Positions 54,366-63,584 of a DNA stretch of 64,000 nucleotides are shown one piece after another. The stretch comes from Mycobacterium shinjukuense (GTDB taxonomy: Bacteria > Actinomycetota > Actinomycetes > Mycobacteriales > Mycobacteriaceae). The notes below the pieces were generated by a model, which made no database searches, was not told the origin of the DNA, and worked only from the letters and a program-made list of their open reading frames with translations. The position numbers were made by a program, and so were the translations under genes. How positions within the stretch are numbered: position 1 is the first letter of the stretch; every line of letters starts with the position of its first letter. Where the stretch lies: positions 2,108,001-2,172,000 of the forward strand of contig NZ_AP022575.1 of NCBI RefSeq assembly GCF_010730055.1, written 5' to 3'.

Positions 54366-55247
54366 GTGCCGACCAATCAACAACGACGCGCGACCGCCAA
54401 GCGCAAACTCGAGCGGCAACTTCAGCGCCGCGCCAAGCAAGCCAAGAGACGCCGCATCCTGGCCATCGGCGGGGGCTCCGCGGCCGCGGTGGCCGTCATC
54501 GCCGCGGTGGTGGTCGCGGTGGTGGTCAACAAGGACGACCACAAGAGCACCAGCACGACGACATCCAGCTCCGCAGCGACCACCCCGGCCCCGGACACGG
54601 CCCCCGTCCCGCCGTTGCCGCCCTTTCAGCCGTCGGCCAACGTCGGCGCCAACTGCCAATACCCGCCGTCGCCGGACAAGCCCGCCAAGCCGGTCAAGCC
54701 GCCGCGGACCGGCAAGATTCCCACCGAGCCGGCCCAGATCAGCGTCAGCATGGTGACCAACCAGGGCAACATCGGCCTCATGCTGGCCAACAACGAATCG
54801 CCCTGCACGGTCAACAGTTTCGCCAGTTTGGTCGGCCAGCGGTTCTTCAACGACACCAAATGCCACCGGCTGACCACCTCCCCGCAGCTGAGCGTCCTGC
54901 AATGCGGCGACCCCAAGGGCGACGGCACCGGTGGCCCCGGCTACCACTTCGCCAACGAATACCCCACCGACCAGTACCCACCCAACGACCCCAAGCTGGC
55001 GCAGCCGGTGCTGTATCCGCGCGGCACCCTGGCCATGGCCCACTCCCAGGCCCCCAACAGCAACGGCAGCCAGTTCTTCATGGTCTATCGCGATTCGCAG
55101 CTGCCGCCCGACTACACCGTGTTCGGCACCATCCAGGCCGACGGGCTGGCCACCCTGGACAAGATCGCCAAGGCCGGGGTCGCCGGCGGCGGCGCCGACG
55201 GCCCGCCGGCCACCGAGGTGATCATCACGTCGGTGCTGCTGGACTAG
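54366..55247 (+). CDS. ppiB: Membrane-anchored peptidyl-prolyl isomerase PpiB (cyclophilin)
   Basis: The 293-residue protein has a very basic N-terminus (about residues 6-30), one membrane helix (IAGGGSA...VVVAVVV, about 32-54) and a Thr/Pro linker. The cyclophilin domain (about 115-293) has NSNGSQFFMVYRDS and the family YTVFGTIQADG. It is an extracytoplasmic cis-trans prolyl isomerase, probably aiding folding of secreted proteins. Start GTG 54366. It is divergent from the glyoxalase gene and converges with rel, separated by a palindromic terminator. Confidence 0.92.
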   Translation: MPTNQQRRATAKRKLERQLQRRAKQAKRRRILAIGGGSAAAVAVIAAVVVAVVVNKDDHKSTSTTTSSSAATTPAPDTAPVPPLPPFQPSANVGANCQYPPSPDKPAKPVKPPRTGKIPTEPAQISVSMVTNQGNIGLMLANNESPCTVNSFASLVGQRFFNDTKCHRLTTSPQLSVLQCGDPKGDGTGGPGYHFANEYPTDQYPPNDPKLAQPVLYPRGTLAMAHSQAPNSNGSQFFMVYRDSQLPPDYTVFGTIQADGLATLDKIAKAGVAGGGADGPPATEVIITSVLLD

Positions 55248-55256
55248 GACCGCGTC

Positions 55257-55309
55257 AGCAGACGCAAAAGCCCAAATTCGGCCCGAATTTGGGGGCTTTT
55301 GCGTCTGCT
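55257..55309. terminator. Palindromic terminator between convergent ppiB and rel
   Basis: The outer stem AGCAGACGCAAAAG (55257-55270) pairs with its complement at 55296-55309. The inner stem AAATTCGG/CCGAATTT (55274-55281 and 55283-55290) follows after a C/G run bulged by two bases. It lies between two genes that run toward each other, suited to terminate both. The outer stem repeats the core of the element at 41724-41789. Confidence 0.75.
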
Positions 55310-55330
55310 CGCACAGGGGAACGCGCCGCG

Positions 55331-57712
55331 CTAGGCCGCCGACGTCACCCGGTAGACGTCGTAGACGCCTTCGACGTTGCGCACCACGTTGAGCAGGTGG
55401 CCCAGATGCTTGGGGTCACCCATCTCGAAGGTGAACCGGCTGATCGCCACCCGATCACCCGAGGTGGTCACCGACGCCGACAGGATGTTGACCTTCTCGT
55501 CGGCCAACGCGCGGGTCACATCCGATAGCAGCCGGTGCCGGTCGAGCGCCTCGACCTGGATCGCCACCAGGAACACCGACGACGGCGACGGCGCCCACTG
55601 CACCTCGATGATGCGCTCGGCCTGCTGTTGCAGCGACGCGGCGTTGGTGCAGTCGGTGCGGTGCACGCTGACCCCGCCGCCGCGGGTGACGAATCCCATG
55701 ATCTGGTCGCCGGGCACCGGGGTACAGCATTTGGCCAGCTTGGTCAGCACGCCGGGGGCGCCGGGCACCGCAACCCCGGTGTCGTCGGTGCTGCGCTGCC
55801 GCCGCAACATGGTCGCCGGGGTGGACCGCTCGGCGAGCTCCTCCTCGGCCTGGTCGATGCCGCCGAGCTCGGCCAGCAGCCGCTGCACGACGTGCCGGGC
55901 CGACACGTGCCCCTCCCCGATCGCGGTGTACAGCGCCGACACGTCGGCGTAGTGCAGCTCCCGGGCCACCGCGGCCATGGATTCGCCATTGACCAAGCGC
56001 TGCAACGGAAGTCCGCCCCGGCGCACCTCCCGGGCCATCGCCTCCTTGCCGGCCTCCAGCGCCTCCTCACGACGCTCCTTGGCGAACCACTGCCGGATCT
56101 TGGTCTTGGCGCGCGGCGACACCACGAACTGCTGCCAGTCCCGCGACGGGCCGGCGTTGGGCGCCTTGGACGTGAAAATCTCGACGACTTCCCCGTTTTC
56201 CAGCTTGCGTTCCAGCGCCACCAGCCGCCCGTTGACCCGGGCGCCGATGCAGCGGTGGCCGACCTCGGTGTGCACCGCGTAGGCGAAGTCCACCGGTGTC
56301 GACCCGGCCGGCAGGGTGATCACGTCGCCCTTCGGGGTGAACACGAAAATCTCTTGCACCGCAAGGTCGTAACGCAAAGACTCCAGGAATTCGCCCGGGT
56401 CGGCGGCCTCTCGCTGCCAGTCGAGCAGCTGGCGCATCCAGGCCATGTCGTCGATTTCGGCGGCGGCATGCGGATGCGGAACTCCGTTGCGGCCCTTGGC
56501 TTCCTTGTAGCGCCAGTGCGCGGCGATGCCGTATTCGGCGGTGCGGTGCATGTCGCGGGTGCGGATCTGCACCTCCAGCGGCTTGCCCTCGGGCCCGACG
56601 ACGGTGGTGTGCAACGACTGGTACACCCCGTATCTGGGCTGGGCGATGTAGTCCTTGAACCGTCCGGCCATCGGCTGCCACAACGAATGCACCACACCGA
56701 CGGCGGCGTAGCAGTCTCGGATCTCGTCGCACAGGATGCGGATGCCGACCAGGTCGTGGATGTCGTCGAAGTCGCGGCCCTTGACGATCATCTTCTGATA
56801 GATCGACCAGTAATGCTTGGGGCGGCCCTCCACGGTTGCCTTGATCTTCGACGCGTTTAGGGTGTTGACGATCTCGGTGCGAACCTTGGCCAGGTAGGTG
56901 TCCCTCGAGGGTGCGCGACCGGCGACCAGCCGCACGATCTCCTCGTACTTCTTGGGGTGCAGGATCGCGAACGACAGATCCTCCAGCTCCCACTTGACGC
57001 TGGCCATGCCCAGCCGATGTGCCAGGGGCGCAATCACTTCCAACGTTTCGCGGGCCTTGCGCGCCTGCTTCTCCGGCGGCAGGAACCGCATGGTGCGCAT
57101 GTTGTGCAGCCGGTCGGCCACCTTGATCACCAGCACCCGCGGGTCGCGGGCCATCGCGGTGATCATCTTGCGGATGGTCTCGCCCTCGGCGGCGCTGCCG
57201 AGCACCACCCGGTCCAGCTTGGTCACCCCGTCGACCAGATGGCCCACCTCCTCACCGAATTCCTCGCTGAGCGCCTCCAGCGTGTAACCGGTGTCCTCGA
57301 CGGTGTCGTGCAGCAGCGCGGCCACCAACGTGGTGGTGTCCATGCCCAACTCGGCCAGAATGTTGGCGACCGCCAGCGGGTGGGTGATGTAGGGGTCGCC
57401 GGAGTGCCGCAGCTGGCTGGCGTGCCGCTGCTCGGCTACCTCGTAGGCGCGCTGCAGTATGGAAAGGTCGGCTTTGGGATAGATTTCCCGGTGCACCGCC
57501 ACCAGCGGTTCGAGCACCGGATTGAGGGCGCCGCTGCGGGCGGTCATCCGGCGGGCCAACCGGGCCCGCACCCGACGCGACGCGCTGCTGGTGGTTTTGA
57601 GGGTCTCGACCGGCGGCTCGGGGGCGTCCAACACCGACCGCGACACGGGCGCCGATTCCGTCGGCGGCGCGACGGCTTGCGTTGTGCTCTGGTCATCCGC
57701 CACGGTCGTCAC
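55331..57712 (-). CDS. rel: Bifunctional (p)ppGpp synthetase/hydrolase Rel
   Basis: The 793-residue stringent-response enzyme makes and degrades (p)ppGpp. It has an N-terminal HD hydrolase (LLHDTVEDTGYT and KVADRLHNMRT), a synthetase core (GRPKHYWSIYQKM, GIRILCDEIRDCYA and YQSLHTTVVG), a TGS domain near residues 450-510 (FTPKGDVITLP) and a C-terminal ACT domain (about 715-793). The basic linker before the HD domain begins near residue 45. All active-site motifs for both activities are visible, so the enzyme should be bifunctional. It lies downstream of apt in one run. Confidence 0.97.
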   Translation of the reverse strand: MTTVADDQSTTQAVAPPTESAPVSRSVLDAPEPPVETLKTTSSASRRVRARLARRMTARSGALNPVLEPLVAVHREIYPKADLSILQRAYEVAEQRHASQLRHSGDPYITHPLAVANILAELGMDTTTLVAALLHDTVEDTGYTLEALSEEFGEEVGHLVDGVTKLDRVVLGSAAEGETIRKMITAMARDPRVLVIKVADRLHNMRTMRFLPPEKQARKARETLEVIAPLAHRLGMASVKWELEDLSFAILHPKKYEEIVRLVAGRAPSRDTYLAKVRTEIVNTLNASKIKATVEGRPKHYWSIYQKMIVKGRDFDDIHDLVGIRILCDEIRDCYAAVGVVHSLWQPMAGRFKDYIAQPRYGVYQSLHTTVVGPEGKPLEVQIRTRDMHRTAEYGIAAHWRYKEAKGRNGVPHPHAAAEIDDMAWMRQLLDWQREAADPGEFLESLRYDLAVQEIFVFTPKGDVITLPAGSTPVDFAYAVHTEVGHRCIGARVNGRLVALERKLENGEVVEIFTSKAPNAGPSRDWQQFVVSPRAKTKIRQWFAKERREEALEAGKEAMAREVRRGGLPLQRLVNGESMAAVARELHYADVSALYTAIGEGHVSARHVVQRLLAELGGIDQAEEELAERSTPATMLRRQRSTDDTGVAVPGAPGVLTKLAKCCTPVPGDQIMGFVTRGGGVSVHRTDCTNAASLQQQAERIIEVQWAPSPSSVFLVAIQVEALDRHRLLSDVTRALADEKVNILSASVTTSGDRVAISRFTFEMGDPKHLGHLLNVVRNVEGVYDVYRVTSAA

Positions 57713-57765
57713 CTCCGACCTTGAGGATATCGCGAAAGCGCTGGTGGCCCGCTAGCAGCGGACAA

Positions 57766-58323
57766 TCAGAACTGGCACAAACTGTGCACCGGCAACGGGG
57801 CGATTGCCTCGCGTCCGCCCAGCGCGGTGAGCTCCACCACCACCGCCGCGGCGGTCACGGTGGCGCCGGCGCGCCGCAGCAACCGGCTGGCCGCACCGAT
57901 GGTGCCACCGGTGGCCAACACGTCGTCGACGAGCACCACGCTGCGGCCCCGCAGCTCGAGGCTGTCGGCGGGAATCTCCAGGGTGTCCGAGCCGTACTCC
58001 ATGTCGTAGTCCTCGGACAGCACCGGCGGCGGAAGCTTGCCGCTCTTGCGGATGGACAGCACGCCCGTGCCGAGCCGTGCGGCGATGGCCGCCGCGACCA
58101 AGGATCCCCGCGACTCGATGCCGGCCACCAAATCGGCGCCGGACGCGACATCGGCCAGCGCGTCGATCACCGCGGACATCGCCGCGCGGTTGGCGAACAA
58201 CGGAGTCAGGTCCTTGAATTGGATGCCTGGCAACGGAAAATCGGCCACATCGCGAGTCAGCGACGCGATCACGTCGGCTACCGGCGCACTCCCCCGGACG
58301 GTAATCACTGCATCAACGCCCAT
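57766..58323 (-). CDS. apt: Adenine phosphoribosyltransferase Apt
   Basis: The 185-residue purine-salvage enzyme converts adenine and PRPP to AMP. The PRPP loop VVLVDDVLATGGT is near residues 128-140. ADFPLPGIQFKDLTPL is the N-terminal family stretch, and AGIESRG is conserved near residue 67. GTG 58323 overlaps the upstream lipoprotein gene by 19 bp. M. tuberculosis Apt is annotated slightly longer; the extension would lie within the lipoprotein gene. Confidence 0.94.
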   Translation of the reverse strand: MGVDAVITVRGSAPVADVIASLTRDVADFPLPGIQFKDLTPLFANRAAMSAVIDALADVASGADLVAGIESRGSLVAAAIAARLGTGVLSIRKSGKLPPPVLSEDYDMEYGSDTLEIPADSLELRGRSVVLVDDVLATGGTIGAASRLLRRAGATVTAAAVVVELTALGGREAIAPLPVHSLCQF

Positions 58324-59963
58324 CGGTCCATGTTCCAGCCCGCTCCCCAGCGGGTGGGATTCCTGCTCACGGCATACATCTTTGTCGACATCAACAACGT
58401 CCGCTGCTGCCGGTACAACGGCAACGTTGGCATCTCCGCCCAGAGTACCGGCGCGGCATCGGCAAGCAACCTGACACGCTCGGCGGGGTCGGCCGATACT
58501 GCCAGCCCGCCGATGATCCCGTCAACCTGAGGATTTGCGTAGCCCGACAGGTTGTTTCCGTTGCCGCTGTGCAGGTCGTAGGCGTCCATCGGCGACGAAC
58601 CGCTCGACCCGCTGCCGGTGGCCCCACCGGTGCTGGCCAGCAGGACGTCGATCTTTCCGTCGCGCAGCGCCTGCGGCCCGGATGTGTCCAGCGTCACATC
58701 GGAAACGGTGATCCCGGCCGGGGCGCACGACGTGGCGATGGTCCCGACGATGGCCGCCAACCGAGCGTTGGGTCCCTGGTAGCCCATCCGCACCGTCAGC
58801 GGCGCACCGCCCAGCGCGTCGCGCGCCGCGGCGGGATCCCCGGTGGTGAACCGGGCGGCCTCGGTGACGCCGTCGGCCGCGGCGACCGCGTCGTCGGCGG
58901 CCGGGGACAGCCGCGAGTTGGCGATCGCCACCCCGGCGTCGCGGGCGATCGCCTCCCGCGGCGTGCACAGGGCCACCGCGCGGCGCGCACGGACCTGCGC
59001 CAGCGGTCCTTGCGGGGCGAAGATCAGCTGCTCGATCCCGCCCGAGGGCGAGTCGCTGCGCTGGTAGTCGTCCGGGGTGGCCAGCACCCCCGACGACCCG
59101 GTCGAGACGTCGACCACGGCGACGCTTCGGCTGTTGACCCGGTCCTGGATGTCGGCGCCCTGTGGCCGCACGGTGATCCGCTTGGTGACGGCCCTGGCGC
59201 CCCACCAACGGTCGTTGGCGACCAACACCACCGCACCACCGTCCAGCACGGACTCGATCCGGTACGGTCCCGACGACGGGAAGCGTTTGAGGACTTCTTC
59301 CGGTGTGAGACCCGGCTTGAGGTCCCAGGCGGTATTCCATAGCCGCGCAATCTGTTCCACCAACGGCACCCTGTTGGTCAGCAGCGCCGTGGTGACGTCG
59401 ATGTTCAGCTGGTCGGCGATGACGTGCGACGGCATCAGCGACGTCGCGGTAAACAGCTGCAGGTAGTCGACGACACCGCGATCCGGGATGAACGACACCC
59501 GCGCCTTGCGCTGCCCCGGGGTGCACTCGATGTTGGCGATGTCGAGATAGCCGGCCTGGGAGGCGGCGTCGAAGCCGGCAAAACGCCCGGATTGGGCCGC
59601 CCAGGCCAGCACCAGGTCATCGCAGGTCACCGGCTTGCCGTCGGAATAGACTGCGTTGTCGGCGATCTGGTAGTCGAGCACCAACGGCGCGCCGCCCACC
59701 ACCGAGACGGTTCCGAAGTCGCGGTCGGCGACCACCTGCCCGTCGGGCCCGTGATAGCCGAAACCGGTGAGCGTGCGGGCAAACGCCTGCGCGGCGGCCG
59801 ACGCGGCGCCGACGACGGTGTTGGCGTTGTAGGTGACCAGCGCACCGTCGACCACGTAGTCGACCTGACCCGCCGCACCGCCCGAGCACCCGGTCAGTGC
59901 CGATGCCGCGGCCAGGATCGCAGCCACGCCGATGAGGCCGCACCGGCGAGCCCAGCTGGCCAT
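58305..59963 (-). CDS. Peptide/solute-binding lipoprotein (SBP_bac_5), Rv2585c equivalent
   Basis: The 552-residue lipoprotein has a signal peptide with lipobox ALTGC (C26) followed by SGGAAG. The DppA/OppA-type family-5 solute-binding fold shows SDGKPVTCDDLVLAW, FPSSGPYRIESVLDGGAVVLVANDRWWG (as a pattern near residue 230) and the C-terminal YRQQRTLLMS. It should bind a peptide or related solute at the outer membrane face. No permease or ATPase gene is next to it, so its transporter partner is unknown. It lies 6 bp after secF. Confidence 0.9.
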   Translation of the reverse strand: MASWARRCGLIGVAAILAAASALTGCSGGAAGQVDYVVDGALVTYNANTVVGAASAAAQAFARTLTGFGYHGPDGQVVADRDFGTVSVVGGAPLVLDYQIADNAVYSDGKPVTCDDLVLAWAAQSGRFAGFDAASQAGYLDIANIECTPGQRKARVSFIPDRGVVDYLQLFTATSLMPSHVIADQLNIDVTTALLTNRVPLVEQIARLWNTAWDLKPGLTPEEVLKRFPSSGPYRIESVLDGGAVVLVANDRWWGARAVTKRITVRPQGADIQDRVNSRSVAVVDVSTGSSGVLATPDDYQRSDSPSGGIEQLIFAPQGPLAQVRARRAVALCTPREAIARDAGVAIANSRLSPAADDAVAAADGVTEAARFTTGDPAAARDALGGAPLTVRMGYQGPNARLAAIVGTIATSCAPAGITVSDVTLDTSGPQALRDGKIDVLLASTGGATGSGSSGSSPMDAYDLHSGNGNNLSGYANPQVDGIIGGLAVSADPAERVRLLADAAPVLWAEMPTLPLYRQQRTLLMSTKMYAVSRNPTRWGAGWNMDRWALMQ

Positions 59964-59969
59964 CCCGGA

Positions 59970-61241
59970 CTACCGCCGGCCGGCGCCGCGCTTGCCCGTC
60001 GGACGCCGGGTGCCGGTGGGCCGCACCGGCCGGGCACCGGGCGCCGGCTTGGTGGCCACCGCCGGCTTGCCGGACGGCGGGCCAGGCCGGGCGGGGGCTT
60101 CGGTCACCACCTGCGGCGAGTCGTCGGCGGCCTCCGGTTGCTGGTCAGGGCCGCGCCGTCGGACCACCCGGCGGGTGTGGCTGCGCACCAGCTCCGTGCG
60201 TTCCCGCAGGGTGACCAGCAGCGGGGTGGCGAAGAAGATCGACGAATAGGTCCCGACCACGATGCCGACCAGCTGGACCAACGCCAGGTCCTTCAAGGTG
60301 CCGACGCCCAGCAGCCACACCGCCACCACCATCAGCGCCAGCACCGGCAGCACCGAGATCAGGCTGGTGTTGATGGAACGCATGAACGTCTGGTTGATCG
60401 CCAGGTTGGCTTGCTCGGCGAAGGTGCGGCGGGTGGTGTGCTGGAAGCCGTGGGTGTTCTCCTCGACCTTGTCGAACACGATGACGGTGTCATACAGCGA
60501 GAAACCGAGGATCGTCAGCAGGCCGATGACCGTCGCCGGGGTGACCTCGAAGCCCACCAGCGAGTACACCCCGGCGGTCACCGTCAGGTCGAAAATCATG
60601 GCCGCCAGCGCCGCGATGGTCATGTAGCGCTCGTAGCGCACGGTGATGTAGAGGGCGACCAGCGCCAGGAACACCACCAGCGCGATCACCGCCTTCTTGG
60701 TGATCTGGCCGCCCCAGGTCTCCGACACCGCCGAGTCGCTGATGGCCTGCTTGCTGGGCTTGCCGTCGGCGCCCTTGGGCTGAAAGGCATCAAATAGCGC
60801 GTTGCGCAGCTGCGACGTCTGCTCGTTGGTCAAGGTTTCCGAACGGATCTGCACCGACGACGAGGCGCCCTTGCCGACGACGACCACCGACTCGGGATCC
60901 CGGCCGATGGTCCGGTGGAAAACGTCTTCCACCTGGCTGACCTTGACCGAACCCGTTCCGGCGGGCATCGAGACCGTGGTGCCGCCCTTGAAATCGATCC
61001 CGAAGGTGAACCCGCGCACGACGATGGACAGGATCGCGACCGCGATGATCGCACCGCTGATGCCGAACCACAGCTTGCGGCGTCCGACGACCTCGAACGC
61101 GCCGGTGCCGGTGTAGAGCCGCGAGAAGAACCCGTGGTGCGGCAGCTCGCTGGCGGCCTCGGCGCCGGTCGGCTGCACCGCGGTCTCGGTGGCTTCGCTG
61201 AGTTCGGCCGCGTCGATGCCGGCCTTGGCGTTGGATGCCAT
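59970..61241 (-). CDS. secF: Protein translocase subunit SecF
   Basis: The 423-residue membrane protein forms SecDF, which uses the proton gradient to pull exported proteins outward. Six helices are visible; the first is near residues 54-74 (KLWFGISGAIIAVAILSIVV). The DFKGGTTV motif opens the periplasmic P1-like domain, and LLTILGFSLYDTVIVFDKVE is the conserved TM4 stretch. ATG 61241 starts 4 bp after the secD stop; an upstream start at 61271 would lie inside secD. The C-terminal tail is Pro/Arg-rich (PVRPTGTRRPTGKRGAGRR), as in other mycobacteria. Confidence 0.95.
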   Translation of the reverse strand: MASNAKAGIDAAELSEATETAVQPTGAEAASELPHHGFFSRLYTGTGAFEVVGRRKLWFGISGAIIAVAILSIVVRGFTFGIDFKGGTTVSMPAGTGSVKVSQVEDVFHRTIGRDPESVVVVGKGASSSVQIRSETLTNEQTSQLRNALFDAFQPKGADGKPSKQAISDSAVSETWGGQITKKAVIALVVFLALVALYITVRYERYMTIAALAAMIFDLTVTAGVYSLVGFEVTPATVIGLLTILGFSLYDTVIVFDKVEENTHGFQHTTRRTFAEQANLAINQTFMRSINTSLISVLPVLALMVVAVWLLGVGTLKDLALVQLVGIVVGTYSSIFFATPLLVTLRERTELVRSHTRRVVRRRGPDQQPEAADDSPQVVTEAPARPGPPSGKPAVATKPAPGARPVRPTGTRRPTGKRGAGRR

Positions 61242-61245
61242 CGCG

Positions 61246-63018
61246 TTATCCCCGTCCCGTCCTGGCGGCACCCGCTCGAGCCCGGCGTTCGCGTGCGATC
61301 TGCTGAACGGCTCCCAGGCCGTTGTACGCCGGCTTGGCCAGCGTCGCGGACTTGGAAGCCAAATACACCAGCGGCCACGTCACCAAGAACACCACGACCA
61401 GGTCCAGGATCGTGGTAAGGCCCAGCGTGAAAGCAAAGCCCTTCACCTGGCCGATCGCCAGGAAGTACAGCACGGCCGCGGCCAGGAAGGTCACCGCGTT
61501 GCCCGACACGATCGTCTTGCGGGCCCGCGTCCAGCCGCGCGGCACCGCTGAGCGGAACGAACGGCCTTCGCGGATCTCGTCTTTGATGCGTTCGAAGAAC
61601 ACCACAAACGAGTCGGCGGTGGTCCCAATGCCGATGATCAGACCCGCGATTCCGGCCAGGTCCAGGGTGTAGTTGATATACCTGCCCAACAGCACCAGGA
61701 TAGCGAAAACCATTGCGCCGGAAGCTATCAGCGATAATGCCGTGAGCAATCCCAGCACCCGGTAATACAGCAACGAATACACCAGAACCAGCACCAGACC
61801 GATGGCGCCGGCGATCAGGCCGGCCCGCATCGATGTCAAACCCAATGTCGCCGAAACGGTTTGGGCTTCCGACGATTCGAAGGACAGCGGCAACGAGCCG
61901 TATTTCAGGACGTTGGCGAGTTGGCGTGCGCTGGCCGCGGTGAACGGCGGGTCGCCACCGCTGATCTGGGTCCGCCCACCGGGGATCGCCTCGTTGATCA
62001 CCGGCGCGCTGACCACCTGGGAGTCCAGGGTGAAGGCCGTCTGGGTGCCGACGTGGGCGGCGGTGTAATCGGCCCAGGTGTTGGCCGCTGCGCCCTTGAA
62101 TTGCAGGTCGACGACATAGCCGATGCTGCGCTGGTCCATGCCCGAGGTGGCGTTTTGGATCTGGTCGCCGCTGATGATCGACGGCGCCAGCAGGTAGGCG
62201 GTCTTGTGGTCGGTGGAGCAGGTCACCAGCGGCAGGTTCGGGTCGTCGTTGCCGGCCAGGATGTCGTCCTTGCCGCAGCGGGTGGCCTGGAACTCCAGCG
62301 CAACCATCTGGAGGTACTGGTTGGTGCTCTGCCGCCACTTCTTCTCCTGCGCAATGCGCTCCGCGAGGTCTTTGCGCGGATCCGGGGGTGCGGGCGCATC
62401 GGTGGGCGGAACCTGATCGGTGGTCGGGGCCGGCGATGGCACGGGGGCGGGGCTGGGTGACGGCGCCGGTTCCTGCGGATAGGGCCGCGGCTGCGCGCCC
62501 GGCTGTGCCGGCGTCGGAGTGCCCGGTTGGCCGCTGGGCGCCCCGGGCTGACCGGGCGGCTGAGGGCCGGGAGCACCCGGGATTCCGGGCGGCGACCCGC
62601 CCGGCTGCTGGGGCGCGGGATTGGCTTCCTCGGGCTGGGCCGGCATCGAGTTGAGCACCGGCCGGATGTAGAGCCGCGCGGTCTGCCCGAGGTTGCGGGC
62701 CTCGTTGCCGTTGGTTCCTGGCACCGTGATGACCAGGTTGTCGCCGTCCACGACGACCTCCGAGCCGGAGACTCCCAGGCCGTTGACCCGCGCGCTGATG
62801 ATCTGCTGCGCCTGCGCCAGCGCCTCGCGGCTGGGTGCCGACCCGTCCGGGGTGCGGGCGGTCAACGTCACCCGGGTGCCGCCCTGCAGGTCGATGCCGA
62901 GCTTGGGGGCGGCCTTCTTGTCTCCGGTGAGAAACACCAACAGGTACACGCCGATGAGCATGACCAGAAACACCGACAGGTAGCGAGCAGGATGCACCGG
63001 CGCCGAAGACGATGCCAC
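61246..63018 (-). CDS. secD: Protein translocase subunit SecD
   Basis: The 590-residue SecD has an N-terminal helix (about 12-30), DLQGGTRVTL, a large periplasmic domain and five C-terminal helices from about residue 400 (for example LIAGAIGLVLVLVYSLLYYR). A proline-rich insert of about 100 residues (about 130-225, APQQPGGSPPGIPGAPG...) splits the P1 region, a feature of mycobacterial SecD. The DSFVVFFERIKDEIREGR segment is conserved. It runs yajC-secD-secF, forming the classical cluster. Confidence 0.96.
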   Translation of the reverse strand: MASSSAPVHPARYLSVFLVMLIGVYLLVFLTGDKKAAPKLGIDLQGGTRVTLTARTPDGSAPSREALAQAQQIISARVNGLGVSGSEVVVDGDNLVITVPGTNGNEARNLGQTARLYIRPVLNSMPAQPEEANPAPQQPGGSPPGIPGAPGPQPPGQPGAPSGQPGTPTPAQPGAQPRPYPQEPAPSPSPAPVPSPAPTTDQVPPTDAPAPPDPRKDLAERIAQEKKWRQSTNQYLQMVALEFQATRCGKDDILAGNDDPNLPLVTCSTDHKTAYLLAPSIISGDQIQNATSGMDQRSIGYVVDLQFKGAAANTWADYTAAHVGTQTAFTLDSQVVSAPVINEAIPGGRTQISGGDPPFTAASARQLANVLKYGSLPLSFESSEAQTVSATLGLTSMRAGLIAGAIGLVLVLVYSLLYYRVLGLLTALSLIASGAMVFAILVLLGRYINYTLDLAGIAGLIIGIGTTADSFVVFFERIKDEIREGRSFRSAVPRGWTRARKTIVSGNAVTFLAAAVLYFLAIGQVKGFAFTLGLTTILDLVVVFLVTWPLVYLASKSATLAKPAYNGLGAVQQIARERRARAGAARTGRG

Positions 63019-63058
63019 GTTCCTCTCCTTGAAGTCGGTTCGTTACCCCTGACAGAGC

Positions 63059-63412
63059 CTACGTGTCGCGTTCGGACACGCTTGGCATCTCGTCGACCGG
63101 CGCCGGCTCGTCGTCGTCTTCGGTGCCGACGACGGGGTCCGCCACGTCGTCGTCCGGCAGGATCTTGTCGCGGATTGCCAGCTTCATCCAGGTGGTCACC
63201 ACACCGGGCGCGATCTCAAGGTCGACGGTGTCTTCGGTGATGTCGACGACGGTGGCCTCCAGGCCGGACGTGGTGTGCACCCGGTCGCCCGGTTGCAGCG
63301 ACTCGTGCAACTCGATGGTGGCCTGCATCGCGCGTCGTTGACGCCGCGACGCGAAGTACATGAACCCGCCCATGATGAGCAGGAACGGCAGGAACAAGAC
63401 GAAACTGTCCAT
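63059..63412 (-). CDS. yajC: Preprotein translocase subunit YajC
   Basis: The 117-residue protein has one N-terminal helix (FVLFLPFLLIMGGFMYFASRR), then a cytosolic part with LQPGDRVHTTSGLEATVVDI, the YajC signature, and an acidic tail. It associates with SecDF. ATG 63412 matches the length of Rv2588c; longer starts to 63865 would lie in gabT. It opens the yajC-secD-secF operon, divergent from gabT. Confidence 0.94.
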   Translation of the reverse strand: MDSFVLFLPFLLIMGGFMYFASRRQRRAMQATIELHESLQPGDRVHTTSGLEATVVDITEDTVDLEIAPGVVTTWMKLAIRDKILPDDDVADPVVGTEDDDEPAPVDEMPSVSERDT

Positions 63413-63584
63413 CAACACGCCTGTCTTTCGGATCGATAGGTGCCGGTCACACACCCGGTAACGGTCCAGTCTGCCATTCCCGCAGGTCGCAAACCGACCG
63501 GCGGGCGCAGCCCCGCTCGGCGGGCGCGGGCCAACCGCTAGGCTTGATCCGCGACGGGACCGCCGAGCCGCGGAAGGAGGGTCC

